64,000 nucleotides of DNA from Streptomyces sclerotialus (GCF_040907265.1 NZ_JBFOHP010000002.1:1178001-1242000), one strand, 5' to 3'; shown: positions 7,610 through 17,360, counted from the stretch's first letter. The notes: generated by a model from the letters alone, not told the origin. Translations and numbers: made by a program.

Positions 7610-8542
7610 ATGACATCCGCTGAAACACGGACAGACAACCGTGCAGCACCGTTACCCGAGCAAGTCGGGGCCACCTACGACAAGTTCGGCCCGCTGTTCA
7701 GCCTGATCCTCGGTGATTCCGCCATCCATGTCGGGAGCTGGGCCGACCCTGCCGACCACGGCGAACGCACATCGGCGACCAGCCTCCCCGAGTTGGCGAA
7801 CCAGGCCATGACCCGGCAGACCGACCGCTACATCGGCCTCCTCCGCCCGCGGGCCGGCCAACGGGTACTGGACATCGGCTGTGGCACCGGCGGTCCGGCT
7901 GTACGACTGGCCCGGAGCAGCGGCGCACAGGTCACCGGCATCACTGTCAGTGGTTGCCAGGCCACCACAGCCACCGAACTGGCCCTCAGCACCGGCCTGC
8001 ACGGCCAGGTGTCGTTCGACCACGGCGACGCCATGCAGCTCCCCTATTCCGCCGACTCGTTCGACGCGGCGTTGGCCATCGACTCCCTGTGCCATATGAA
8101 CGACCGGCCGCGGGCGTTGCGTGAGGCCTACCGGGTACTGCGCCCCGGCGGGCTCCTGCTGCTCACGGAGTTCACCGCATCCGGTTCGCCGAGTCGGGAA
8201 CAACTGGACACCTACCACGCGGTCTGGGCCACCGGTCCGCTGCTGTCACCGGGCGAAGTACTGGAGATGGCCGAGCAGGTGGGCTTCATCGCGGAACGGA
8301 TGGAGAACGACACGCACAACGCGTCGATGACAGGCGAGCTGATGCGCCTGCTGTACCACGACCGTCACGACGCGGTTCTGTCCCACTTCGGCCAGGAAAC
8401 CACAGCGCAGATCGATGCTCTCATGCCGGCCCTGTGCGCCTTCACCCACGATCACCTCGGCCACTACATCTTCTTGCTGAGCAAACCGAGGGCGAGCAGG
8501 AGCACACCGCCCGGCTCATCGAACGGTGCCGGGAGTCTCTGA
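7610..8542 (+). CDS. class I SAM-dependent methyltransferase (TTA codon)
   Basis: A 310-residue methyltransferase of the UbiE / sterol- and small-molecule C/O-methyltransferase type. Motif I is VLDIGCGTGG (86-95); the acidic post-I region, DAMQLPYSADSFDAALAIDSL and REAYRVLRPGGLLLLTEF complete the Rossmann core. Codon 15 is TTA (7652-7654), so translation probably needs the developmental tRNA encoded by bldA. It is transcribed away from the TerB/peptide operon and could tailor the same product, but this is positional inference. The substrate cannot be read; family members methylate polyketides, isoprenyl phosphates or glycines. Confidence 0.85.
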   Translation: MTSAETRTDNRAAPLPEQVGATYDKFGPLFSLILGDSAIHVGSWADPADHGERTSATSLPELANQAMTRQTDRYIGLLRPRAGQRVLDIGCGTGGPAVRLARSSGAQVTGITVSGCQATTATELALSTGLHGQVSFDHGDAMQLPYSADSFDAALAIDSLCHMNDRPRALREAYRVLRPGGLLLLTEFTASGSPSREQLDTYHAVWATGPLLSPGEVLEMAEQVGFIAERMENDTHNASMTGELMRLLYHDRHDAVLSHFGQETTAQIDALMPALCAFTHDHLGHYIFLLSKPRASRSTPPGSSNGAGSL

Positions 8543-8815
8543 ACACCGATGCGTCATGCGGCCGGTGAAGCTGCGGGAGCGGTGGGCGGCGTGCATGCCC
8601 AACGCCCGCCGTCGCGCAGGAGACCCGGAGGACGTTGCCTCGGCGGCGGGCGGTCGCACCGGTTCACGACGGCACCGTTCGAGCAGCGGCGCGGAACAGC
8701 CCGGTGACTGCTCAAGGCCGGCAGCTGCAGCTGGGCTACGGCGGGAAAGGCGAGCGCGATGCCCGCGATCCCGCCGGTGAGGGGCTTGAGGGTCGTCAGG
8801 CAGTAAGTTGAGCGG

Positions 8816-9379
8816 ATGACTACTGTGCCTGTCCTCCTGCTGCTGTCCGGAAGCCTCAGACGCGGTTCGGTCAACGAGTCTGTGCTGCGCACCGCCCAGG
8901 ACGTGGCTCCCGCGCAGGTGCGTACCGTCCTGTACGAGGGGCTGGCGGCGCTTCCGCACTTCAACCCCGATGACGACACCGATCCGCTGCCGGCTCCTGT
9001 GGCCGAGCTGCGCGCGGCGATCCGCGACGCCACCGCGGTGCTGATCTGCGCCCCGGAGTACGCGGGCACCCTGCCGGGTTCGTTCAAGAACTTGCTCGAC
9101 TGGACGATCGGCGGCACCGAGACCAGTGACAAGCCCGTGGCCTGGATCAATGCGGCTGCCCCCGGGCGCGGCCAGGGTGCGGAGGCGACCTTGCGCACGG
9201 TGCTCGGTCATACCGACGCCGACATCGTGGAATCGGCGTGCGCGAAGATCCCCGTGCACCACGGGATGGTCGGCGCAGACGGACTCATCACTGATCCGGG
9301 AGTACGCGAGCAGCTCAGTAAGGTACTCCGGCTCCTGGCGGAGTCCTGCGGACGAGCTGCACCAACCGGCCAGGCATAA
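8816..9379 (+). CDS. NADPH-dependent FMN reductase family protein
   Basis: A 187-residue flavodoxin-fold NAD(P)H:FMN/quinone reductase. The FMN phosphate loop GSLRRGSVNESV is at residues 12-23 and the hallmark PEYAGTLPGSFKNLLDW at 80-96. Such proteins reduce quinones, azo compounds or chromate, or supply reduced flavin. ATG at 8816 is the only sensible start for the conserved N-terminal strand VPVLLLLSGSLR. It is flanked by a 273-bp spacer on the left without a recognisable gene and by a repeat-rich gap on the right. No operon partner is visible. Confidence 0.88.
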   Translation: MTTVPVLLLLSGSLRRGSVNESVLRTAQDVAPAQVRTVLYEGLAALPHFNPDDDTDPLPAPVAELRAAIRDATAVLICAPEYAGTLPGSFKNLLDWTIGGTETSDKPVAWINAAAPGRGQGAEATLRTVLGHTDADIVESACAKIPVHHGMVGADGLITDPGVREQLSKVLRLLAESCGRAAPTGQA

Positions 9380-9690
9380 GGTCGGTTTCCTTGCTGGCGC
9401 GGCTCTGCCGCCGGGCTCGTTGAGACCGGCGCTCGGGAATCCTGTTGCACACGTACCGTGGGATCGTCTACCTCGTGTGAGGGATCCCCCGCCGCGTGAA
9501 CGTGCGGGATCCTGGCTCCCGCGACCGCGCGGAGGTGCTTTGAGGCGCTGCTGAGGTTCTCCACCCACCCAACGGCCACCCCACGGCCGCTCCCCGGCAA
9601 CGCCCCGCGCGGCCGTACCAGCCACCAGCGCCCGCCTCCCCTCGCTCACTCGGGAGGCGGGACGGTGGGTGCCCAGCCGCCGAGGAAGTC

Positions 9691-9740
9691 GGCCAGTAGG
9701 CACGGGTATCGGTCAGTAGGCACGGGAATCGGTCAGTAGA
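9691..9740. repeat. 20-bp tandem repeat, 2.5 copies
   Basis: The unit GGTCAGTAGGCACGGGAATC (with C/T and T/A variants) is repeated two and a half times with an exact 20-bp period in a non-coding gap. Confidence 0.8.
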
Positions 9741-9763
9741 CGCCGGTGCCGGCGTTCCTCGGC

Positions 9764-9817
9764 GAGCACGGCGGTGAGCACGGCGGGGAGCACGGCAGTG
9801 AGCACGGCGGTGAGCAT
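9764..9817. repeat. 12-bp tandem repeat, about 4.5 copies
   Basis: The unit GAGCACGGCGGT repeats four times with one substitution in two of the copies, then decays in a fifth. It lies in the same gap as the 20-bp array. No gene is associated. Confidence 0.8.
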
Positions 9818-9883
9818 CGATCACCGTCATCACCTAGTGCGCCGACGGCCGCCACCGAGTCGTCGACCGTAGTGCCGCAGGTA

Positions 9884-9919
9884 ACGGCGGGCGGGAGCGG
9901 GTCCCCGCCCGCCCGCCGT
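9884..9919 (-). terminator. terminator of ALF-repeat gene
   Basis: Perfect 12-bp arms ACGGCGGGCGGG and CCCGCCCGCCGT flank a 12-nt loop, 3 nt beyond the stop of the leftward ALF-repeat gene. Confidence 0.75.
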
Positions 9920-9922
9920 GGC

Positions 9923-10522
9923 CTATCCGTCCACCTCGTACTGCCCCACCTCGCGGAAGTAGCGCAGGGTTTCCGGGGAGCCGTCGTCGAGGGCAGCGTT
10001 GACTGCGGCACGGAGGGCATCGCTGATGTTCGGATCCGCGAGCATGCGGACTATGTAGACGGCGTCGTCCTCGGCCTGGGCCAGCCGGTAGCCGGTCTCC
10101 AGCCAGGCCCGCAACTCCTCCGGAGAGTTGCTGTCGAGGAGCTTGTTGGCCTCCTCGATGACTCGCCTGTCCTTGTTCTGCGTTGCCACGTAGAGGATGC
10201 GGGCGATGGCGACCCGGTCGTCCTCGGCCTGGGCCAGCCGGTAGCCGGTCTTCAGGAAGGTGCGCATGTCGTCCACGGTGCCGTTGAGGGCCTCATTGGC
10301 CTCTCGGACGACCCCCTTGCCGCTGCCCTCGTCCGCCAGGATGGCGGCGATCGCGGCACGCAGTTCGTCCTCCGACATCTCGTCCACCGGTGTGTCGGAC
10401 ATGGTCGCCACGGTGCTGGTGACCGGGGCCGCCGAACCGTTGGCAAACGCCGGGGCGGTGAAGAGGAGTGTCGGGGCCAGGGCGGTGGCCACGACGAGCA
10501 GAGCGGCACGCGTGGGTCTCAT
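9923..10522 (-). CDS. secreted ALF-repeat protein
   Basis: A 199-residue exported protein. Residues 1-27 form a Sec signal (basic MRPTR, hydrophobic core, AFA cleavage site). The mature part carries repeated helices of the short ALF-repeat type found in actinobacterial secreted proteins: ELRAAIAAILADEGSGKGV, AEDDRVAIARIL, and two near-identical blocks ending (K/E)TGYRLAQAEDD (about residues 102 and 145). The repeated FLKTGYRLAQAEDD / WLETGYRLAQAEDD segments are 43 residues apart. ATG 10522 has a GGAGG site. Function of these repeats is unknown; they often occur in large toxin-like or surface proteins, whereas this one is small and repeat-only. Confidence 0.82.
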   Translation of the reverse strand: MRPTRAALLVVATALAPTLLFTAPAFANGSAAPVTSTVATMSDTPVDEMSEDELRAAIAAILADEGSGKGVVREANEALNGTVDDMRTFLKTGYRLAQAEDDRVAIARILYVATQNKDRRVIEEANKLLDSNSPEELRAWLETGYRLAQAEDDAVYIVRMLADPNISDALRAAVNAALDDGSPETLRYFREVGQYEVDG

Positions 10523-10684
10523 GAATGTACGCCTCCGTGATCGGACTTCAGGTAAGCCGATGATCACCCATGTACGCCAGAAAAGCATGCGAAATCGGTT
10601 GGTCCGGAAAGGGCCGACGAACCTGCTCACCTCCACTCCACCTCCCGCGGGGGCTGAAGACGACCGCCTCGTGATCTGCCCCCG

Positions 10685-11164
10685 TCAGTTCGCCGCGCGC
10701 AGGCGGTCCAGCTCCTCCCCGAGCGCCTTGCGCAGCGGGTCGTGCTGCGGACCGAGTGCGAACTGCTTGTCGGTCCACCTGTCGCGGGGGTAGAGCCACA
10801 CCGGCACACGCACCAAGTCGGCCGGCTCCCATTCGAACCGTGGCCATACGTGCGCATGCAAGAACCCGTCGGTGTTGCCCAGGATCTCCAGATTGACCCG
10901 CCGGAAGGCCGCATCCATGCGACGCGATGCTCGCTCGACGGCTTCTCCGAGTTGGTCCATGTCGGACAGGAAGGCCAGCCGCTTGTTCCCGGGTAAGTCC
11001 GACAACCTCTCCACCTTGGGATCATCCACCAGGAGCACCGAGTAGCCCGGCAGGAACTGCACATCGCCGATCACTGCGAACCCCGCGTCCAAGCGCCGCA
11101 GAACAGCGGGGTTCTCGCCTCGCAGAGCGCTCCCGATCCGATCCGTCCGCCAGTCGTCAACCAT
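10685..11164 (-). CDS. HIT-family hydrolase (TTA codon)
   Basis: A 159-residue histidine-triad-like protein. The segment GNTDGFLHAHVWPRFEWEP (about 96-114) is the HIT active-site region, although the last triad histidine is replaced by the HxHxWP form seen in actinobacterial proteins annotated as diadenosine-tetraphosphate hydrolases. Family members hydrolyse nucleotide phosphoramidates or dinucleoside polyphosphates. Codon 57 is TTA (10994-10996), suggesting bldA-dependent translation. The start overlaps the first bases of a divergent damaged membrane gene. Substrate preference cannot be read. Confidence 0.78.
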   Translation of the reverse strand: MVDDWRTDRIGSALRGENPAVLRRLDAGFAVIGDVQFLPGYSVLLVDDPKVERLSDLPGNKRLAFLSDMDQLGEAVERASRRMDAAFRRVNLEILGNTDGFLHAHVWPRFEWEPADLVRVPVWLYPRDRWTDKQFALGPQHDPLRKALGEELDRLRAAN

Positions 11165-11857
11165 GGCCAGAAGCTACCCGGCCGCGATCACCTCCCTCTG
11201 GGAGACGGCTGCCTCTCTGATAGTGCGCTCTACTCGTTGCTCCGACATCCGCGCCGTCGTCCGGCACCACCCTGATGGCCGGGTCTACCGCGTCGGCCAC
11301 GGCTGGACCTCGCCGTCCCACTTCGCGGCCCACCGCCGTTTCGGCCATGCCACGCTCGCGACGGGCCTCGTCCTGGCTGCCACGTGCGTCTGCGTCTGGC
11401 TCGCCCCTGGGCGCGGAACGGCCGCGGCCCTCGGCGGGTGTGCCGCCGTCGTCCTGGCGTTGCACTTCGCCCGCTGGCGGTGTGCCGGCATGTACCTGGC
11501 GCTGTTGGCGGGCTGCCTCACCGTGGCGGGTGTGGCCTGGGCGCTCGGCGGCCCGGCGTGGACGGCGGCGGCCGGCGTGTTCGCCTCCTTCTTCGCCGCT
11601 CAGCTGTACCTCGTCGCCGGCCTCCGCAAGCTGCGGTCACGGCACTTCATGAACGGCGGCGTCCTCCTCGACAACCTGGCCTACAACGCCTCCCAGGCCG
11701 CCGCAGGCAACCGCGACCTCCTGCCCTGGCTCTGGCGATCCTGCTGCACACCGGCTTCCTGCTGATCAGCCCACTGCGCATCGTGCCGTTCGTGACGGCC
11801 GCGACGGGCCTGGTCCTCCTCGCGGCCATCCACCCCCTCGTGACGGCACTCCTGTGA
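11163..11857 (+). pseudogene. frame-disrupted membrane protein (HTTM/MauE-like)
   Basis: Two frames together look like one multi-spanning membrane protein. The first frame encodes hydrophobic segments (HATLATGLVLAATCVCVWLA; MYLALLAGCLTVAGVAWAL; AGVFASFFAAQLYLVAGLRKL) and stays sensible to about 11730. The downstream frame then continues ALAILLHTGFLLISPLRIV and VTAATGLVLLAAIHPLVTALL to a TGA at 11857. Joining them needs a one-base shift near 11720-11735. The YLVAGLRKL-x-S motif recalls HTTM/DoxX-related proteins. The N-terminal boundary is uncertain because 11163 overlaps the HIT gene. It is either a decayed gene or a sequencing error. Confidence 0.5.
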
Positions 11858-12040
11858 CAACGCCTGACGGGCCGCGGACCCGGACCTGGCCCTGGCCTTG
11901 GTCCCGGATCCGGACCTGGCCCCGAATCTGGACCTGGCATCATCCCCGGCCCCGGCCCCGGCCCCGGGCGGACAGTCGCGCGCGGCCGATGTCGCAGAGG
12001 TGCGCGTCCGATGCCGAGAGGGCGGCCGGGGCATGGTTGC

Positions 12041-13315
12041 CTACTTCTGGCGAGCGATCGTGCGGCGAATGAGGTATGCGGCCACGCCGACAGCGAGTAC
12101 GGCAGCTCCGGTCATCACGGAGGACGCCGGGAGGGCGAAGGCCAGGAGGAGGCAGCCGGCCAGGCCGGTGACGGAGATGATCCGTGCCGGACGGCCTTCG
12201 GCACGGGTGAGGGTGAACGCGGAAGCGTTGGCGACGGCGTAGTACGCCAGGACGCCGAAGGAGGAGAAACCGATCGTGCCACGCACGTCCGCGGTCGCGG
12301 CCACCAGGGCGACGACGGCGCCGACGAGCAGCTCGGCGCGGTGCGGGACCTTGAACTTCAGGTGCACGGCGGCCAGGACATGCGGCAGATGGCGGTCGCG
12401 GGCCATGGCCAAGGTGGTACGGGAGACACCGAGGACGAGGGCGAGCAGGGAGCCGAGGGCGGCGACCGCCGCGCCGATGCGTACGACGGGGACGAGCCAG
12501 TCGGCACCGGCCACTCGTGCGGCCTCCGTCAGCGGCGCCCCGGCTGCGGCCAGGCCGTCGGGACCGAGGAGCAGCAGGACGGAGACGGCGACGGCGGCAT
12601 AGACGACAAGGGTGATGCCGAGCGCGATCGGAATGGCACGCGGGATGGTGTGCGCCGGGTCGCGGACTTCCTCACCGAGGGTGGCGATGCGCGCGTACCC
12701 GGCGAACGCGAAGAACAGCAGGCCCGCCGCCTGCAGTACGCCGCCGACAGTCGTATCCGCGCCGACGTCCAGGCGCGCCCCGTCCACCGTGCCGGCGGTG
12801 AGGGAGGCGACCACGACGGCGGCGAGGACCGCCAGGACGACGGCCACGATGACGCGGGTCAGCAGTGCGGACTTCTGAACACCGGCGTAGTTGACCGCGG
12901 TCAGCGCGACCACGGCGGCGACGGCGACCGCGTGGGCCTGGCCGGGCCAGACGTAGGAGCCGACGGTCAGGGCCATGGCCGCGCAGGAGGCGGTCTTGCC
13001 CACCACGAATGCCCAGCCGGCCAGGTACCCCCAGAATTCGCCCAGCCGCTTCCGTCCGTAGACATAGGTGCCGCCGGAGGCCGGGTAGAGGGCGGCGAGC
13101 CGCGCCGAGGAGGTGGCGTTGCAGTAGGCGACGACGGCGGCGCAGGCGAGGCCGATCAGCAGGCCGGAGCCGGCCGCGCGGGCGGCCGGGGCCAGGGAGG
13201 CGAAGATCCCGGCGCCGATCATCGACCCCAGTCCGATCAGCACCGCGTCCGGCACTCCGAGGCGCCGCTGGAGTTCGTCCGGCACCCCGGAGGAGGGCAA
13301 GGGCGTGCTGCTCAA
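12041..13315 (-). CDS. APC-family amino-acid permease
   Basis: A 424-residue, roughly 12-helix permease of the amino acid-polyamine-organocation superfamily. The diagnostic first-helix motif LIGLGSMIGAGIF forms the unwound substrate site, and FFAFAGYARIATLGEEVRDPAHTIPRAIP is the conserved sixth-helix and loop region. I choose TTG 13315 as start because AAGGAG lies 8 nt upstream; a GTG at 13324 sits directly on that Shine-Dalgarno and is unlikely, and ATG 13351 lacks a site. Substrate is not predictable; cationic or neutral amino acids are typical for this branch. No co-transcribed metabolic gene is present. Confidence 0.82.
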   Translation of the reverse strand: MSSTPLPSSGVPDELQRRLGVPDAVLIGLGSMIGAGIFASLAPAARAAGSGLLIGLACAAVVAYCNATSSARLAALYPASGGTYVYGRKRLGEFWGYLAGWAFVVGKTASCAAMALTVGSYVWPGQAHAVAVAAVVALTAVNYAGVQKSALLTRVIVAVVLAVLAAVVVASLTAGTVDGARLDVGADTTVGGVLQAAGLLFFAFAGYARIATLGEEVRDPAHTIPRAIPIALGITLVVYAAVAVSVLLLLGPDGLAAAGAPLTEAARVAGADWLVPVVRIGAAVAALGSLLALVLGVSRTTLAMARDRHLPHVLAAVHLKFKVPHRAELLVGAVVALVAATADVRGTIGFSSFGVLAYYAVANASAFTLTRAEGRPARIISVTGLAGCLLLAFALPASSVMTGAAVLAVGVAAYLIRRTIARQK

Positions 13316-13438
13316 CTTCGTCACTCCTTGTCGGCGGTGGCCCGCAGCCATGTTCGTTCCACTGTCCGCGCGCACGATAAGCGATCAACCTGAACACCCG
13401 GAGGGTGCCGGTGAGCAGACGCCGGACACAAGACACAC

Positions 13439-13468
13439 AACCACAGGACACAGAACCACAGGACATAG
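13439..13468. repeat. 15-bp tandem duplication
   Basis: AACCACAGGACACAG is followed immediately by AACCACAGGACATAG, one substitution apart. Confidence 0.8.
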
Positions 13469-13590
13469 GTCATATTTCGGATAGCGGCGCTGCAACCCTG
13501 CCGGTTCCACCGCGCGCTGCCACCGCTCACGCCGCGCAATCACCCTGGACGGGGGATGCCGCCCCACCCGATCCGCTGCTGAATGAAGAG

Positions 13591-13661
13591 CAACGGAAGC
13601 GCAGCGGAGTGCAACGGAAGTGCAGCGGAAGTGCAGCGGAAGTGCAGCGGAGTGCAGCGCC
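13591..13661. repeat. 11-bp tandem repeat upstream of DUF6325-like gene
   Basis: The word TGCAGCGGAAG repeats about six times with small variations (GCAACGGAAG, GCAGCGGAG). The array ends 20 nt before the ATG at 13681, so it lies in the leader. Confidence 0.75.
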
Positions 13662-13680
13662 TGCGGAGGGAGGCCGCGCG

Positions 13681-14307
13681 ATGGCAGAGACCGGGCCCAT
13701 CCAGCTGCTGGCGATCGCCTTCGGTCCGGATGCGACGTTCGAGGGACGGATCATCGAGGAGCTGAACGAACTCACGGCCGCCGGCCAGATACTCGTACTG
13801 GACCTGCTGGTCGTACGGAAGCAGGCCAGCGGTGATCTCGCCGCCGTCGGTTATCAGGCGGAAGGCATGGGCGACACGATCAGTGCGCTGCTCGGCCTGA
13901 GCCCGGGCAGCATGCGAGAAGCGGAGAAGGTGTTCCCCTCCCTGGCTCCCGGGCGTGCCTTCGGGCTCGCTGCGGACGACATCCGGCAGCTCGCAGCCGC
14001 TCTGGAGCCAGGCACCGCAGCAGGTTTCCTCCTCGTCGAACACCGGTGGGCGAGGAAGCTGAGACGAGCCGTCCGCGACCAGGGAGGCGTGCCTCTGGCA
14101 GAGGGTTTCCTCACCGAGGAAGCGCTCGCCCCCATAGCCGAAGCACTGCTCGCAGCCGCCGCGGCATTCGACGAAGAGACGGAAGAGGAAGAGGCAGAAA
14201 CAGGGGCGGGGACAGGGGCAGGGACAGGGGCAGCAGGAAGGACCGCTGAAGAAGCCGCTGGTGAAACCGGGCAACGACGCGACGGGCCCAGCACGCAGGC
14301 CCGGTGA
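13681..14307 (+). CDS. DUF6325/DUF1269-like protein
   Basis: A 208-residue protein. The pattern GPIQLLAIAFGPDATFEGRIIEELNELTAAGQILVLDLLVVRK (residues 5-47) matches actinobacterial DUF6325/DUF1269-type proteins, which have a ferredoxin-like alpha-beta fold and no known function. Residues 90-155 form helices, and the C-terminal 50 residues are an acidic low-complexity tail (EETEEEEAE) with GTGAGTGA repeats. ATG 13681 has GGAGGGAGG upstream. The gene lies immediately before a broken DUF1269 remnant in the same orientation, so the two were probably once a pair of related genes. Role unknown; family members are often near stress genes. Confidence 0.72.
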   Translation: MAETGPIQLLAIAFGPDATFEGRIIEELNELTAAGQILVLDLLVVRKQASGDLAAVGYQAEGMGDTISALLGLSPGSMREAEKVFPSLAPGRAFGLAADDIRQLAAALEPGTAAGFLLVEHRWARKLRRAVRDQGGVPLAEGFLTEEALAPIAEALLAAAAAFDEETEEEEAETGAGTGAGTGAAGRTAEEAAGETGQRRDGPSTQAR

Positions 14308-14316
14308 CCGGCCCCG

Positions 14317-14439
14317 CAGTCCCACAGCACCACCGCCACCGGAACGGCCAGGGGTGCGCTGCGGGGGGGGGGACGCTGTCCGGCGTGCTCTTCCTGATGC
14401 CGGTCTTCGGCGCCGCGGCCGGTGCCGTCGGCTGCCCGG
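14317..14439 (+). pseudogene. DUF1269 gene remnant with G10 tract
   Basis: Translation gives QSHSTTATGTARGALR, then after a frame change TLSGVLFLMPVFGAAAGAV. This closely matches residues of the intact DUF1269 protein encoded at 32095-32580 (QTHNTTATGAAMGALW, TLFGMLFLMPVFGAAAGA). A run of ten Gs (14363-14372) replaces six bases in the intact copy, adding five and breaking the frame. Both ends of the gene are missing; the 3' side is cut by the methyltransferase stop region. It is a decayed paralogue. Confidence 0.8.
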
Positions 14440-15186
14440 CTACACACGCTCCTCGGGCAGGGTCTGGGTGACGCGCCACAGGCGACGCGGCAGGTCGCCC
14501 TCCTCGAAGGCGTGTACCTCGTCGAGTGACCAGCCGTCGGCGAGGGCGTCGACCAAGGGGCGGTCGAAGAAGTGCACAGCGAAGCCGCCGTTTTCGAAGA
14601 TGCCGTCGCCGTGCGAGGTACCGGCGCCGTAGTGGGCGTCTCCGGCGTGCCGCACGGTGTAGACGAGGACCCCGCCCGGCCGCAGTACGCGGCGTACCTC
14701 ACCCACCAGCGCGTGGATCTCCTTCGTGGACAGGGCCATGCACAGCAACATGTGCGCGAACACCCCGTCCACCGAGGCGTCCGGCAGCGGCAGCGGGTCG
14801 CGGACATCGTGCACCGTGGTCGTCACGCGGCCGTCGACGCCCTGCCGCACAGCGGCGGCACGCAGCTGCTCCAGGCCGGTGGCGGAGAAGTCGGTGGCCT
14901 GGACGGTGAACCCTTGGCGGGCGAAGTACAGGGCGTCGCGTCCGTGGCCGGCACCCAGTTCGAGGACATCGCGAGCCCCGGTCGCGCGATATACGGCGGC
15001 GGCGTGCGTCGCCGGGGCCGACGGCTCCTCGCCGTACATCCCCGGATGGGCGGTGTAGGTGCTCTGCCAGTGCGCCCGCTGCGCCTCGACCAGCTCCTGC
15101 CCGGGGCCTTGCCCGAGGTCCTGCCCGGGGCCTTGCCCGAGATCCTGCCCGGGGCCTTGCCCGAGGTTCTGCCCGTCGTCGCTCAC
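14440..15186 (-). CDS. class I SAM-dependent methyltransferase with repeated N-terminus
   Basis: A 248-residue methyltransferase. Motif I is VLELGAGHGRDALYFA (about 73-88), with QATDFSATGLEQLR and EVRRVLRPGGVLVYTVRH following, as in TehB-like and UbiE-like enzymes. The first 30 residues contain three copies of GQGPGQ(D/E)L encoded by a 24-bp direct repeat (about 15090-15170), a low-complexity tail that is probably disordered. Start GTG 15186 has GGAGAGGACGGGAAC upstream and overlaps, in a GTGA arrangement, the stop of a possible small upstream gene. Substrate unknown. Confidence 0.82.
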   Translation of the reverse strand: MSDDGQNLGQGPGQDLGQGPGQDLGQGPGQELVEAQRAHWQSTYTAHPGMYGEEPSAPATHAAAVYRATGARDVLELGAGHGRDALYFARQGFTVQATDFSATGLEQLRAAAVRQGVDGRVTTTVHDVRDPLPLPDASVDGVFAHMLLCMALSTKEIHALVGEVRRVLRPGGVLVYTVRHAGDAHYGAGTSHGDGIFENGGFAVHFFDRPLVDALADGWSLDEVHAFEEGDLPRRLWRVTQTLPEERV

Positions 15187-15368
15187 GTTCCCGTCCTCTC
15201 CGGTTCGTGCCGAGGTCGAGCGTATGACCCGCCGCCCCGCTCCCCCATGATCCACGGCGGGCGAGTACCTGCCGCGGCAAGCAGGCGGTCCAGCGCGCGG
15301 CCGAGACGCTCGTCGGCCGGCTCGTAGCGGGTCCGGCGCGTCCGGCGCCCGTCCGTCACGGTCACCAC
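15183..15368 (-). CDS. possible small basic protein
   Basis: A 61-codon open frame, rich in Arg (RRTRRTRYEPADERLGRALDRLLAAAG), stops in a 4-nt overlap with the methyltransferase GTG start. That overlap suggests translational coupling, but the GTG start region has no clear Shine-Dalgarno and I recognise no family. It may be non-coding. Confidence 0.3.
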   Translation of the reverse strand: MVTVTDGRRTRRTRYEPADERLGRALDRLLAAAGTRPPWIMGERGGGSYARPRHEPERTGT

Positions 15369-15566
15369 CGGTCAGCAGCGGTATCCGTCACCATCGAGGC
15401 CGACGGGTGCGGCTGCCCTCCTCGGCGCTCCTGCTCCTGCTCCTGCTCCTTTTCCTCGTGAACGTCCCGTTGCCGAGCGATTTTGGCAGGTGGGGCAGCG
15501 CTCACCCCGCTTCAGGAGGACGGATAGCCTGGGCGCGTCAGTGAAGATCACAGAAGGGCGGAGCAC
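15369..15566. other. spacer with CTCCTG hexamer run
   Basis: About 200 bp upstream of the EF-hand gene. It contains four consecutive CTCCTG/CTCCTT hexamers near 15426-15452 and no confident gene. Confidence 0.5.
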
Positions 15567-15782
15567 ATGGCAGACATCGTGGAGACGGCGGCGCGGAAGG
15601 TCTTCGACCGCTACGACGTCGACGGGGACGGCCTGGTCACCGCGGACGAATACCGCAAGGTCGTGTCGGAGCTGGGTTCGCAGGTAACCGAGTCGGAGGC
15701 GCAGGGGCTGATCGACTCGGTCGACAACAACGGTGATCGCCAGATGTCCTTCGAGGAGTTCTGGGCAGCCTTGAATGGCTGA
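15567..15782 (+). CDS. EF-hand calcium-binding protein
   Basis: A 71-residue protein made of two canonical EF-hands. Loop 1 is DVDGDGLVTADE (17-28) and loop 2 is DNNGDRQMSFEE (53-64); both have acidic residues at positions 1, 3 (Asn in loop 2), 5 and 12 and the central Gly. Small calmodulin-like proteins of this kind are common in Streptomyces and act as calcium buffers or sensors in the cytoplasm. ATG 15567 has an AAGGGCGGAG site. The gene is monocistronic, ended by a strong hairpin, and converges on enolase. Confidence 0.92.
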   Translation: MADIVETAARKVFDRYDVDGDGLVTADEYRKVVSELGSQVTESEAQGLIDSVDNNGDRQMSFEEFWAALNG

Positions 15783-15789
15783 CACCGCC

Positions 15790-15817
15790 GGGTCCGGCAC
15801 GTGAGCGTGCCGGACCC
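15790..15817. terminator. strong terminator after EF-hand gene
   Basis: Perfect 12-bp arms GGGTCCGGCACG and CGTGCCGGACCC enclose a TGAG loop. It begins 8 nt after the EF-hand stop and lies between two convergent genes, so it may serve enolase as well. Confidence 0.85.
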
Positions 15818-15873
15818 GACCCGTCATCTTCGGATGCCGCAGGAGTTCCCCAGGGCTGTCCGGCGGACAGTTC

Positions 15874-17355
<1,482 letters not shown>

Positions 17356-17360
17356 GCGGT

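Larger units (their letters stand above)
9380..9922. other. repeat-rich gap without a gene
   Basis: About 540 bp with no convincing coding region. It contains two separate tandem repeat arrays (9691-9740 and 9764-9817) and ends with the hairpin that terminates the ALF-repeat gene. Confidence 0.6.
13316..13680. other. intergenic region with two small repeat arrays
   Basis: About 365 bp between the divergent permease and the DUF6325-like gene. It contains a 15-bp duplication (13439-13468), an AT-richer patch near 13465-13485 that could hold promoters, and an 11-bp purine-rich array (13591-13661). A GTG at 13411 with a good SD opens the downstream frame early, but conserved sequence begins only at 13681. 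Confidence 0.55.

Noticed and set aside
9764..9817. Tandem array as a CRISPR
   Set aside because: Direct repeats have no spacers between them and no cas gene is near.
13411..13680. Upstream GTG start for the DUF6325-like gene
   Set aside because: It has a fair SD, but the extra 90 residues are repeat-encoded and unlike the family; ATG 13681 has a better context.
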